Origin: an uncultured Oscillospiraceae bacterium
GTDB lineage: Bacteria; Bacillota; Clostridia; Oscillospirales; Oscillospiraceae
Length of the DNA: 8,422 nt
Reading direction: 5' to 3'
Assembly: GCA_934565615.1 (NCBI GenBank)
Contig: CAKTIH010000099.1
Coordinates: 1 to 8,422, forward strand
The position numbers were made by a program, and so were the translations under genes. Below are positions 1-6,045 of the stretch, in pieces (position 1 is the stretch's first letter; the number at the start of each line of letters is the position of its first letter). The notes below the pieces were generated by a model, which saw only the letters and a program-made list of their open reading frames with translations, made no database searches and was not told where the DNA came from.

Positions 1-459
1 GAGAACCTGCGCTGGGGCAACCCAGATGCGACCGACGAAGAGATCATCGAGGCCTGCAAGCTTGCGCAGGCAGATGAATTTGTCCGTTCTTTCCCGGACG
101 GCTACGATTCGCACATCGAGCAGGGCGGCACGAACGTCTCCGGCGGTCAGAAGCAGCGTCTCTGCATCGCACGGGCGCTGCTCAAGAAGCCAAAGATACT
201 CATCCTTGACGACTCCACCAGCGCCGTCGATACCCGCACCGACGCAATGATACGCGCGGGCTTCCGCGAATATATTCCGGAGACGACGAAGATCATCATT
301 GCCCAGCGCATCGCCTCCGTGCAGGACGCGGACATGATAATCGTCATGGACAACGGGCGCGTTGCCGACATGGGCACTCATGAGGAGCTTATGGCGCGCA
401 GCCCGATATACCGTGAGACATACGAACAGCAGACGAGCGGAGGTAAGGACGATGAGTAA
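1..459 (+). CDS. ABC exporter half-transporter, C-terminal NBD fragment (degenerate-site subunit), 5' truncated by window
   Basis: This is the last 152 codons of an ATP-binding subunit of a multidrug/lipid-type ABC exporter; the membrane domain and Walker A lie before the window. Visible in order are the signature VSGGQ (nt 136-150), Walker B ILILDD (nt 196-213), the D-loop SAVD, and an H-loop region reading IAQR with Gln at nt 304-306. Two catalytic residues are replaced: the Walker B glutamate is Asp (nt 211-213) and the switch histidine is Gln. The signature itself is intact. This is the pattern of the degenerate subunit in heterodimeric exporters such as TM287 of TM287/288 or LmrC of LmrCD. 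The stop codon overlaps the start of the next gene by 8 nt, so the two are probably co-translated partners. The transported substrate cannot be told from sequence. Confidence 0.93.
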   Translation, partial: ENLRWGNPDATDEEIIEACKLAQADEFVRSFPDGYDSHIEQGGTNVSGGQKQRLCIARALLKKPKILILDDSTSAVDTRTDAMIRAGFREYIPETTKIIIAQRIASVQDADMIIVMDNGRVADMGTHEELMARSPIYRETYEQQTSGGKDDE

Positions 460-2377
460 TATGCGCAAAGGCCGGCCTCAAGGCGGCGCGATGGGCGCAG
501 CCGACCCCAAGGCCCTCGGCAGAGCGGTAAAGAAGCTGTTTGAGTATTACCCCGTGATGGCGCCGCTCACAATGTTCTGCATACTGTTTTCGTCGGTCGT
601 GTCCTCGATCCCGTCGCTGTTTGTGCAGAACGTGCTGGCTGTGATCGAAAAATGGTACCTCAGCGGTGACTGGGCTTCCGCCAAAGCGGAGATCATCCCG
701 TACATCACGCTGCTTGCGGTGCTGTACGTGCTCTCGCTGATATCCATGACGGCCTATACCCAGCTCATGGCGTACATGACTCAGGGCTATCTTGACAAGC
801 TCCGCCGCGAAATGTTTGACGACATGCAGGATCTGCCCATCAGCTATTTCGACACCCATCAGCACGGCGATATCATGAGCCACTACACCAATGATATTGA
901 CACCCTGCGCATGCTCATCAGCCAGTCGCTGCCGACGCTTATCCAGTCCGGCGCGATAGTGCTGGTCGTGCTCGCGATCATGCTGTACTTCAGCGTATGG
1001 CTGACGCTTGTGCTGCTTGCAGGCGTAGTGCTTATGTTCTTCGTTGCCAAGCGCTTCGGCGGCGGCTCGGCGCGCTTCTTCGTGAAACAGCAGCGCTCCG
1101 TTGCCGATACCGAAGGCTTTGTGCAGGAGATGATGAATGGCCAGAAGGTCATCAAGGTGTTCTGCCACGAGGCGCAGAGCATTGAGGACTTTGACCGCAT
1201 AAACGACAAGCTCTGCGACGACAGCTTCAAAGCGCACACCTACGCCGGCATCCTCGGTCCGATCATCGGCAACATCGGCAATATCCTCTATGTCGTGCTT
1301 GCGCTGGTCGGCGGCGTGCTGCTGCTGACGGGCGCGCCGAATATCAGCATTTCCGGTATGGCCTTCAGCATCAGCATCCTTGTTCCGTTCCTTAATATGG
1401 CAAAGCAGTTCACCGGCAACGTCAACACCCTCTCCCAGCAGATAAACTCCATCGTCATGGCAGGTGCGGGCGCGGGGCGTGTCTTTGCCCTGATGGATCA
1501 GAAGCCCGAGACAGACGACGGATACGTCACCCTCGTGAACGTCACCGAGAACCCCGACGGCAGCCTGACCGAAACTTCGGAGCGCACCGGCAAATGGGCA
1601 TGGAAGCATCCGCACGGCGACGGCAGCCTGACCTATACTCCCCTGCGCGGCGACGTGCGCCTGACCGATGTCGATTTTGCCTATGTCGAGGGCAAGGACG
1701 TGCTGCATGACGTCAGCGTTTACGCGGAGCCCGGGCAGAAGGTCGCCTTCGTCGGCGCGACGGGCGCGGGCAAGACCACGATAACGAACCTCATCAATCG
1801 CTTCTATGACATTGCCGACGGCAAGATCCGCTATGACGGCATCAACATCAACAAGATCAAGAAGGCGGATCTGCGCCGCTCCCTCGGCCTTGTCCTTCAG
1901 GACACGAACCTCTTCACCGGCACTGTCATGGACAACATCCGCTACGGACGTCTCGACGCGACCGACGACGAGTGCCGCGAGGCCGCAGTCCTCGCCGGTG
2001 CGGACGACTTCATCAGCCGTCTGCCCAACGGCTATGACACCATGCTCACCAACAACGGTGCGAACCTCTCTCAGGGGCAGCGCCAGCTGATCGCCATCGC
2101 GCGTGCTGCGGTCGCTGATCCCCCGGTAATGATCCTCGACGAAGCCACAAGCTCCATCGACACCCGCACCGAGGCCATCGTCCAGCGCGGCATGGATAAG
2201 CTTATGGAGGGCAGGACGGTGTTCGTCATCGCCCACCGTCTCTCAACCGTGCGCAATTCGGACGTCATCATGGTGCTTGACCACGGGCGCATCATCGAGC
2301 GCGGCAGCCATGAAAAGCTGCTCGAGGAAAAGGGCACCTACTACCAGCTCTACACCGGCGCATTCGAGCTTGAATAA
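452..2377 (+). CDS. ABC exporter half-transporter, TMD-NBD fusion (catalytic-site subunit of a heterodimer)
   Basis: A 641-aa half-transporter of the B-subfamily exporter fold. Six likely membrane helices lie at about residues 34-57, 81-103, 161-180, 182-200, 268-292 and 301-319, followed by an NBD: Walker A GATGAGKTT (435-443), Q-loop Gln483, signature LSQGQ (539-543), Walker B VMILDE with Glu564, and H-loop His595. Its own Walker B Glu and His are intact, but the signature has Gln where most have Gly. That complements the upstream subunit, which has a good signature but lost Glu and His. A polar stretch at about 357-399, including TGKWAWKHPH, lengthens the TMD-NBD linker; I recall similar linkers in clostridial exporters. 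I chose the ATG at 452 because GGAGG (439-443) sits 8 nt upstream; a longer in-frame start at 362 lies deep inside the previous gene. Probable role: ATP-driven export of a drug, lipid or peptide from the cytoplasmic membrane; substrate unknown. Confidence 0.95.
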   Translation: MSNMRKGRPQGGAMGAADPKALGRAVKKLFEYYPVMAPLTMFCILFSSVVSSIPSLFVQNVLAVIEKWYLSGDWASAKAEIIPYITLLAVLYVLSLISMTAYTQLMAYMTQGYLDKLRREMFDDMQDLPISYFDTHQHGDIMSHYTNDIDTLRMLISQSLPTLIQSGAIVLVVLAIMLYFSVWLTLVLLAGVVLMFFVAKRFGGGSARFFVKQQRSVADTEGFVQEMMNGQKVIKVFCHEAQSIEDFDRINDKLCDDSFKAHTYAGILGPIIGNIGNILYVVLALVGGVLLLTGAPNISISGMAFSISILVPFLNMAKQFTGNVNTLSQQINSIVMAGAGAGRVFALMDQKPETDDGYVTLVNVTENPDGSLTETSERTGKWAWKHPHGDGSLTYTPLRGDVRLTDVDFAYVEGKDVLHDVSVYAEPGQKVAFVGATGAGKTTITNLINRFYDIADGKIRYDGININKIKKADLRRSLGLVLQDTNLFTGTVMDNIRYGRLDATDDECREAAVLAGADDFISRLPNGYDTMLTNNGANLSQGQRQLIAIARAAVADPPVMILDEATSSIDTRTEAIVQRGMDKLMEGRTVFVIAHRLSTVRNSDVIMVLDHGRIIERGSHEKLLEEKGTYYQLYTGAFELE

Positions 2378-2382
2378 GCACA

Positions 2383-2417
2383 AAAAATTCCCGGAACTGA
2401 CAGTTCCGGGAATTTTT
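2383..2417. terminator. Bidirectional intrinsic terminator between convergent operons
   Basis: A perfect 16-bp inverted repeat (2383-2398 and 2402-2417) with a 3-nt loop. The outer ends are five A and five T, so transcripts from either strand end in a GC-containing stem followed by a U run. It lies 5 nt after the ABC exporter stop and 10 nt from the convergent galU stop, so it should terminate both operons. Confidence 0.9.
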
Positions 2418-2427
2418 CTGTATTGCC

Positions 2428-3303
2428 TTACTTCAGCATTTCCGCCTTGTCAATGATGAACTGGCGCAGCCATTCGCCGGCTTCCTCGTTCTTCAGCGCA
2501 AAGTCGATTATCGATTCCAGATAACCCTTGAGGTTGCCGGTATCGTAGCGCCGGCCCTCGAAGTCCACGGCGCACATCGGCTCGACATGGCACAGCTGCT
2601 TCATGCCGTCGGTGAGCTGGATTTCGTTGTTGCGGCCGGGGGCGGTGTTCGCGAGGATATCGAAGATCGCCGGGGTCAGCACGTAGCGCCCCATGATGGC
2701 ATAGTTTGAAAGACGCTCTGCCATAGTCGGCTTCTCGTTCATGTCGCCTATGCGGTATACGCGGTCAGACAGCTTCTCCTCAAGCTTGACGGAGGAGTAC
2801 TTGCATATCTCCTCGCCGGGGAACTCCCTGATGGCAATGGCGCTGCAGTGGTTCGCCTCGGCGGCATCGACAAGCTGCTTGAGTACCGGTGTGTCGCTGA
2901 GCATTATATCGTCGCCCAGCAGTATGCCGAAGGGCTCGTTGCCGACAAAGCTCTTCGCGCGCCATATCGCGTGGCCCAGACCCTTCGTCTCCTTCTGGCG
3001 CAGGAAGTACACGTCCGCCATGTCCGCGACCTCGCGCACCGTGCGGGCTTCCTTCTCCTTGCCGTCGGACAGCAGGCGCGCCTCGAGGTCGGGAGCATAG
3101 TCAAAATAGTCCTCGATCGGAGACTTACCGCGGTTTGTGATGATGAGGATCTCTTCAACACCCGCCGCAACAGCTTCTTCTACGATGTACTGGAGGACGG
3201 GCTTGTCCACCAGCGGCAGCATCTCCTTGGGGATGCTCTTGGTGTTCGGCAGCAGTCTCGTCCCGAGACCGGCCGCCGGGATTATCGCTTTCCTTACTTT
3301 CAT
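2428..3303 (-). CDS. galU: UTP--glucose-1-phosphate uridylyltransferase
   Basis: A 291-aa nucleotidyltransferase that should make UDP-glucose and pyrophosphate from UTP and glucose 1-phosphate in the cytoplasm, supplying glycolipids, teichoic acid or exopolysaccharide glycosylation. Length matches bacterial GalU (about 290-300 aa). The N-terminus carries the nucleotide-binding loop AAGLGTRLLP (10-19) and the conserved IPKEMLP (24-30). KGLGHAI (107-113) and LLGDD (128-132) match the sugar-nucleotide and metal-binding segments of the family, and FEGRRYDTGNLKGYL near the C-terminus matches the GalU-specific FEGxRYDxG block. The ATG is preceded by AGGAGG (3311-3316) with 7-nt spacing. It lies 25 nt after queT on the same strand, so it is probably the last gene of the queH-queT transcript and ends at the shared terminator. 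A paralogue such as a teichoic-acid GtaB-type enzyme would catalyse the same reaction. Confidence 0.95.
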   Translation of the reverse strand: MKVRKAIIPAAGLGTRLLPNTKSIPKEMLPLVDKPVLQYIVEEAVAAGVEEILIITNRGKSPIEDYFDYAPDLEARLLSDGKEKEARTVREVADMADVYFLRQKETKGLGHAIWRAKSFVGNEPFGILLGDDIMLSDTPVLKQLVDAAEANHCSAIAIREFPGEEICKYSSVKLEEKLSDRVYRIGDMNEKPTMAERLSNYAIMGRYVLTPAIFDILANTAPGRNNEIQLTDGMKQLCHVEPMCAVDFEGRRYDTGNLKGYLESIIDFALKNEEAGEWLRQFIIDKAEMLK

Positions 3304-3328
3304 GTCCTTACCTCCTCGGTGTAATATT

Positions 3329-3862
3329 TCAGTCTTTGAATTTCTCTATAAAATCACGGAAAAACTTCTTTTCCGGAAGATACCTCATCAGCGGCAGGCC
3401 GATCAGATACATCACCGCGGCCTCGCCGAGGAAGATGTACAGCGCGTTGAGTGCGAACACCTCCGGGTGTGCAAATATCTTCTGCCCGTTATACGCCTCG
3501 GTTATCACCGCGCCGATGACGACTGCGTTTATCACGACATTTGCGCTGCACGCCAGAAACTCGCTGAGCAGGGTGTGCTTCCCCTGGCCAAGGCGCGCCG
3601 CGGTGAGCACCGCCGCAAGCGTCGCGAGCGACCCGAATATGATATCAAAGATGTTGCCCGTCAGGACGTTTGCTATCGCGCAGCCGGCAAACAGCCCCCA
3701 TGCCGTGCAAGGCAGAAAGTACGGCAGGATGCACAGCGCTTCGGACACGCGCACCTGGATCGCACCGTAGCTTATCGGGGCGAGCAGCATCGTAAGCGCC
3801 GCATACGCCGCGCCGACGACGGCGGCAGCGGTGATCGAGCGCGCGGTATTATTCATTTTCAT
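3329..3862 (-). CDS. queT: Queuosine precursor transporter, ECF S-component (QueT family)
   Basis: A 177-aa, very hydrophobic membrane protein of the QueT family, the substrate-binding S-component of an energy-coupling-factor importer for queuosine precursors (preQ0, preQ1 or queuine). The conserved segments are APISYGAIQVRVSEAL (28-43), the glycine-rich GCAIANVLTGN (60-70) and DIIFGSLATL (73-82). Five or six membrane helices are likely, and a basic/aromatic C-terminal tail (PEKKFFRDFIEKFKD) should be cytoplasmic. The ECF energising module (EcfA, EcfA', EcfT) is not in this window and is expected elsewhere. I chose the ATG at 3862 because GGGAGG (3872-3877) lies 9 nt upstream; an ATG at 3856 is also possible, and a longer frame runs back inside queH without an RBS. 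It overlaps the end of queH by 14 nt, implying translational coupling and a shared queuosine salvage role. No preQ1 riboswitch was seen nearby. Confidence 0.92.
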   Translation of the reverse strand: MKMNNTARSITAAAVVGAAYAALTMLLAPISYGAIQVRVSEALCILPYFLPCTAWGLFAGCAIANVLTGNIFDIIFGSLATLAAVLTAARLGQGKHTLLSEFLACSANVVINAVVIGAVITEAYNGQKIFAHPEVFALNALYIFLGEAAVMYLIGLPLMRYLPEKKFFRDFIEKFKD

Positions 3863-4511
3863 TTGTCTTTTCCTCCCGGCCTTCCGCCATTTCACGTGCG
3901 ACCTCTTCGCGGTGCTTGAGTGAAAACTCGCAGCCGCAATAGAGCTGGCGGTAAACATTGTACTTCTCGCACAGCTCGATGGAGCGGTTCTCACCGTCGC
4001 GCTTCTTGAAATCGGACGGCAGCCAGCTCACGCCGACCATGCGCCCTACCTCTTCGCCGATCGTGTTTATCCTCACCGCGTCCTTATGGCGCGAGAGCGT
4101 CAGCGTCGAGCAGAAATAGTCAAAGCCGTAGTGCTTGGCAAGCCGGCCCGCTTCGAGCAAGCGCACGCGGAAGCACTCGGTGCAGCGCTTGCCGCCCTCC
4201 GGTTCGTTCTCCAGGCCCTTTATGCGCGCATAGTAATCCTCGCTCTTTCTCGGCTCGGCCAGGACGCTTACTTTATCTGCAAGGCCCATGTCCTCAATGA
4301 GCTTTACCTGAGTTTTGAAGCGGCGGTCAAACTCCTGCTGGGGGTAGATGTTCGGGTTATACCACAGCAGCGTCACGTCGAAATACTGCGTCAGATATTC
4401 AAGCACGGAGCTTGAGCACGGGCCGCAGCAGCTGTGGAGCAAAACACGCGGCAGCTTTTTACCGCGCTTCTGGATGATCTTATCCAGTTCCTTTTGGTAG
4501 TTTCTGTTCAT
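3849..4511 (-). CDS. queH: Epoxyqueuosine reductase QueH
   Basis: QueH (formerly DUF208) carries out the last step of queuosine biosynthesis, reducing epoxyqueuosine to queuosine in the wobble position of GUN-anticodon tRNAs; it replaces the unrelated cobalamin-dependent QueG. Counting from the ATG at 4511 (220 aa), the cysteine motifs are all present: HSCCGPCSS (26-34), CTECF (110-114) and YCGCEFS (191-197). They fit the iron-sulfur and metal ligands of the family. STLTLSRHK (135-143) and FKKRDGENRS (168-177) are also family-typical. An in-frame ATG at 4529 would add MCYYLD, but neither start has a good Shine-Dalgarno; the shorter one agrees better with family N-termini (NYQKELDKII) as I recall them. 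The gene overlaps queT by 14 nt. The earlier biosynthetic genes and tgt are not in the window, so salvage of an imported precursor is likely but not proven. Confidence 0.93.
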   Translation of the reverse strand: MNRNYQKELDKIIQKRGKKLPRVLLHSCCGPCSSSVLEYLTQYFDVTLLWYNPNIYPQQEFDRRFKTQVKLIEDMGLADKVSVLAEPRKSEDYYARIKGLENEPEGGKRCTECFRVRLLEAGRLAKHYGFDYFCSTLTLSRHKDAVRINTIGEEVGRMVGVSWLPSDFKKRDGENRSIELCEKYNVYRQLYCGCEFSLKHREEVAREMAEGREEKTNENE

Positions 4512-4526
4512 GTCCAGATAATAACA
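4512..4526 (-). promoter_or_regulatory. Possible extended -10 promoter for a leaderless queH mRNA
   Basis: On the minus strand TGTTATTAT (4526-4518) resembles the extended -10 TGnTATAAT, with one mismatch in the hexamer. The expected start point, 6 nt after the hexamer, falls on the A of the ATG at 4511. The sequence at the usual -35 distance (TAGCAT, 4546-4541) is poor. No Shine-Dalgarno precedes either candidate start. Prediction only. Confidence 0.3.
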
Positions 4527-4564
4527 CATATATTCAAAAAATGCTACTGTTTATGATAACGAAA

Positions 4565-4593
4565 GCGACGCTCCGCAAACCGCGGAGCGTCGC
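4565..4593 (-). terminator. Intrinsic terminator of the AraC-family gene
   Basis: A perfect 12-bp GC-rich inverted repeat (4565-4576 and 4582-4593) with a 5-nt loop, 14 nt past the regulator stop codon. On the minus strand it is followed by TTTCGTT, a short and interrupted T tract, so termination may be partial. It separates the regulator from queH. Confidence 0.75.
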
Positions 4594-4607
4594 CATACTG
4601 TTGCCAT

Positions 4608-5945
4608 TTATTCGTCCGTTTTATCCGCGTCCGGCGTCTTTCCGCCCGACGCGCGGCGGCGGCCGCCGCGGCCCTTGCCGCTGGCCTCGCTGCCGTCCGT
4701 CCGCTGAAGCGTTATGCGCTCGCGAAACTCTGTCGGCGTCATTTCCTTGAACCGGTAAAAGTTCATGTTGAAGGTCTTGATGTTGCTGTACCCAACGGCG
4801 ATCGCGACGTCGATTACGAGATAATCCGTAGACACCAGCAGCTCACAGGCCTTGTTGACGCGCGTGGAGTTGAGGAGCGTATCGAAGTTCATCTCGTTAT
4901 AATAGAGCAGCAGGCGGTTCATTTCCGGTACGGACACGTTGAACTCCGCCGCGACGCTTGCCGCGCTGAGTTTCTCGGTCTCGTAATTTTTATAGATATA
5001 GTCCGTCAGCGCGAAGGCGACCGCCTTATCGGAGATGTTGAACTTCGTGACGGCCTTGGAGTATATCTTCCGGTACTGCATCGGCGTGATCCCGACGCGC
5101 TGCGCGAAGTGCTTGGACACGTGCGATGCGTCCACAAAGCCGCAGAGCTTGGCGATCTCGTCAAGCGTGAGGTCGGTGTAGATGAGATAATCCGACGCTT
5201 TTTCCACGCGGATGCTGCTGAGAAGCTTTGAAAAGCTCGTGCCGGTCATGCCGGATATCTGCTTTGACAGCGCCGACTCCGACAGGAAGAACGCCTCGGC
5301 GACCTGCGAGAGCGTCAGTTTCTCTGACGAGTGGGCATAGAGATAGCTCAGTATCGACTGCTCCTTGACGCTCGCCTCATGCCCTGTGTCGAGCTCGCCG
5401 CGATGCGACATGATGTAACGCCTGTAGACGATGACAAGCTCAATGAGCTTATTGACGGTGTAGAGCTGCGAGAATGGTTTATCCGGCGGCTTCACGCGCG
5501 TGGACTCGACGCCGAGCTCCGCCTTGAGGTTCTCCATGATGCCGTCGACATACTCCGCCTGTATGCTGTCAAGGTACGCGACCGGCTCCACGGTAAGAAA
5601 GCGCAGCGGCTCAGCGGAGGCGTCGCCCGCGCCGGTGACGCTCTTGAACACGGAGTTGAGGTAGGCATAGTCGTAGATGACCTTGATGAATTGCAGCGTC
5701 TCCGTCACCTCGACCATGTCGGTTATCTTCCACGGTGTGATAGCGATGAGCGTGTTCGGATGGAGGGGATATTCCTCGCCGTCTATGATGATTTTCCCGC
5801 CCCCCCGTTTTACGTAAAGGAAGCGCGCCGCCTGATGGATGATCGCCCTTGTGGGCTTTTCTATCGCCTCATAGTCGAACGAGCAGATCACTGCCGGGTC
5901 TGAGGCGGAGGCGCGGGCGTCCTGAAGCATTGCGCGTCTTGGCAT
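4608..5945 (-). CDS. AraC-family regulator with N-terminal cupin and two tandem AraC DNA-binding domains
   Basis: A 445-aa cytoplasmic transcription regulator. Residues about 20-90 look like the AraC cupin effector-binding domain (LYVKRGGGKIIIDGEEYPL, then a short strand-rich segment). The middle is helical and of unknown function. Residues about 198-293 form a complete AraC DNA-binding domain: first HTH LTLSQVAEAFFLSESALSKQ, second HTH LTLDEIAKLCGFVDASHVSKHF and the closing GITPMQYRK. Residues about 312-411 form a second such domain, with DVAIAVGYSNIKTFNMNFYRF and EMTPTEFRERI. Typical members are about 280-300 aa with one such domain, so the duplication is unusual. A tail rich in Gly, Arg and Lys (GKGRGGRRRASGGK) ends the protein. 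The start is uncertain: AAGGA lies 11 nt before the ATG at 5945, while a GTG at 5954 would be only 2 nt away. It follows carbamate kinase and a carrier on the same strand, so it may control them; the effector is unknown. Confidence 0.9.
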   Translation of the reverse strand: MPRRAMLQDARASASDPAVICSFDYEAIEKPTRAIIHQAARFLYVKRGGGKIIIDGEEYPLHPNTLIAITPWKITDMVEVTETLQFIKVIYDYAYLNSVFKSVTGAGDASAEPLRFLTVEPVAYLDSIQAEYVDGIMENLKAELGVESTRVKPPDKPFSQLYTVNKLIELVIVYRRYIMSHRGELDTGHEASVKEQSILSYLYAHSSEKLTLSQVAEAFFLSESALSKQISGMTGTSFSKLLSSIRVEKASDYLIYTDLTLDEIAKLCGFVDASHVSKHFAQRVGITPMQYRKIYSKAVTKFNISDKAVAFALTDYIYKNYETEKLSAASVAAEFNVSVPEMNRLLLYYNEMNFDTLLNSTRVNKACELLVSTDYLVIDVAIAVGYSNIKTFNMNFYRFKEMTPTEFRERITLQRTDGSEASGKGRGGRRRASGGKTPDADKTDE

Positions 5946-5970
5946 GGTCTGCACCGTCCTTTCATTTGTG

Positions 5971-6012
5971 AAATACCGGGTGTACGCATAAAGGTGCGTA
6001 CACCCGGTATTT
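5971..6012 (-). terminator. 18-bp perfect inverted repeat: terminator of the carrier gene and/or operator at the regulator promoter
   Basis: The arms at 5971-5988 and 5995-6012 (AAATACCGGGTGTACGCA and its exact complement) are separated by 6 nt. It starts 34 nt after the carrier stop, so an intrinsic terminator is the simplest reading. On the minus strand, however, the arm is followed only by CACAAATG after three T, a weak U tract; the better T run is on the plus strand, where there is no gene. The repeat also overlaps the -10 of the predicted regulator promoter and its start point, so an operator or 5'-leader hairpin is an alternative. Confidence 0.7.
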
Positions 6013-6037
6013 TAGATTAGTTCATTCGATAATTCAA
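6009..6037 (-). promoter_or_regulatory. Predicted sigma-A promoter for the AraC-family gene
   Basis: On the minus strand TTGAAT (6037-6032), a 17-bp spacer and TAAAAT (6014-6009) match the sigma-A consensus at 4/6 and 5/6. The predicted start is at about 6002, giving a leader of about 57 nt to the ATG at 5945. There is no room for a promoter between the hairpin and the gene, which supports this position. The -10 overlaps the inverted repeat by 4 bp. Confidence 0.5.
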
Positions 6038-6045
6038 GCTTAAAA

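Noticed and set aside
362..451. Longer N-terminus for the second ABC subunit starting at 362
   Set aside because: It would lie deep in the upstream gene without an RBS; GGAGG at 439-443 points to 452.
389..2236. A 615-codon open frame antisense to the second ABC gene
   Set aside because: It mirrors the real gene in a GC-rich region; its translation is rich in His, Arg, Val and Asp with no recognisable domain, membrane segment or RBS, while the opposite strand encodes a full ABC exporter.
2848..3324. Plus-strand open frames over galU and queT (also 3137-3919)
   Set aside because: No RBS, no domain resemblance, and fully overlapped by confidently identified minus-strand genes.
3863..3994. N-terminal extension of QueT into queH
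   Set aside because: The extra residues are low-similarity and basic, come from the queH coding region out of frame, and the SD at 3872-3877 fits the ATG at 3862.
4512..4607. preQ1 riboswitch upstream of queH
   Set aside because: The only structure is the GC-rich terminator hairpin; I see no preQ1-I-like stem, A-rich tail or pairing anti-RBS.
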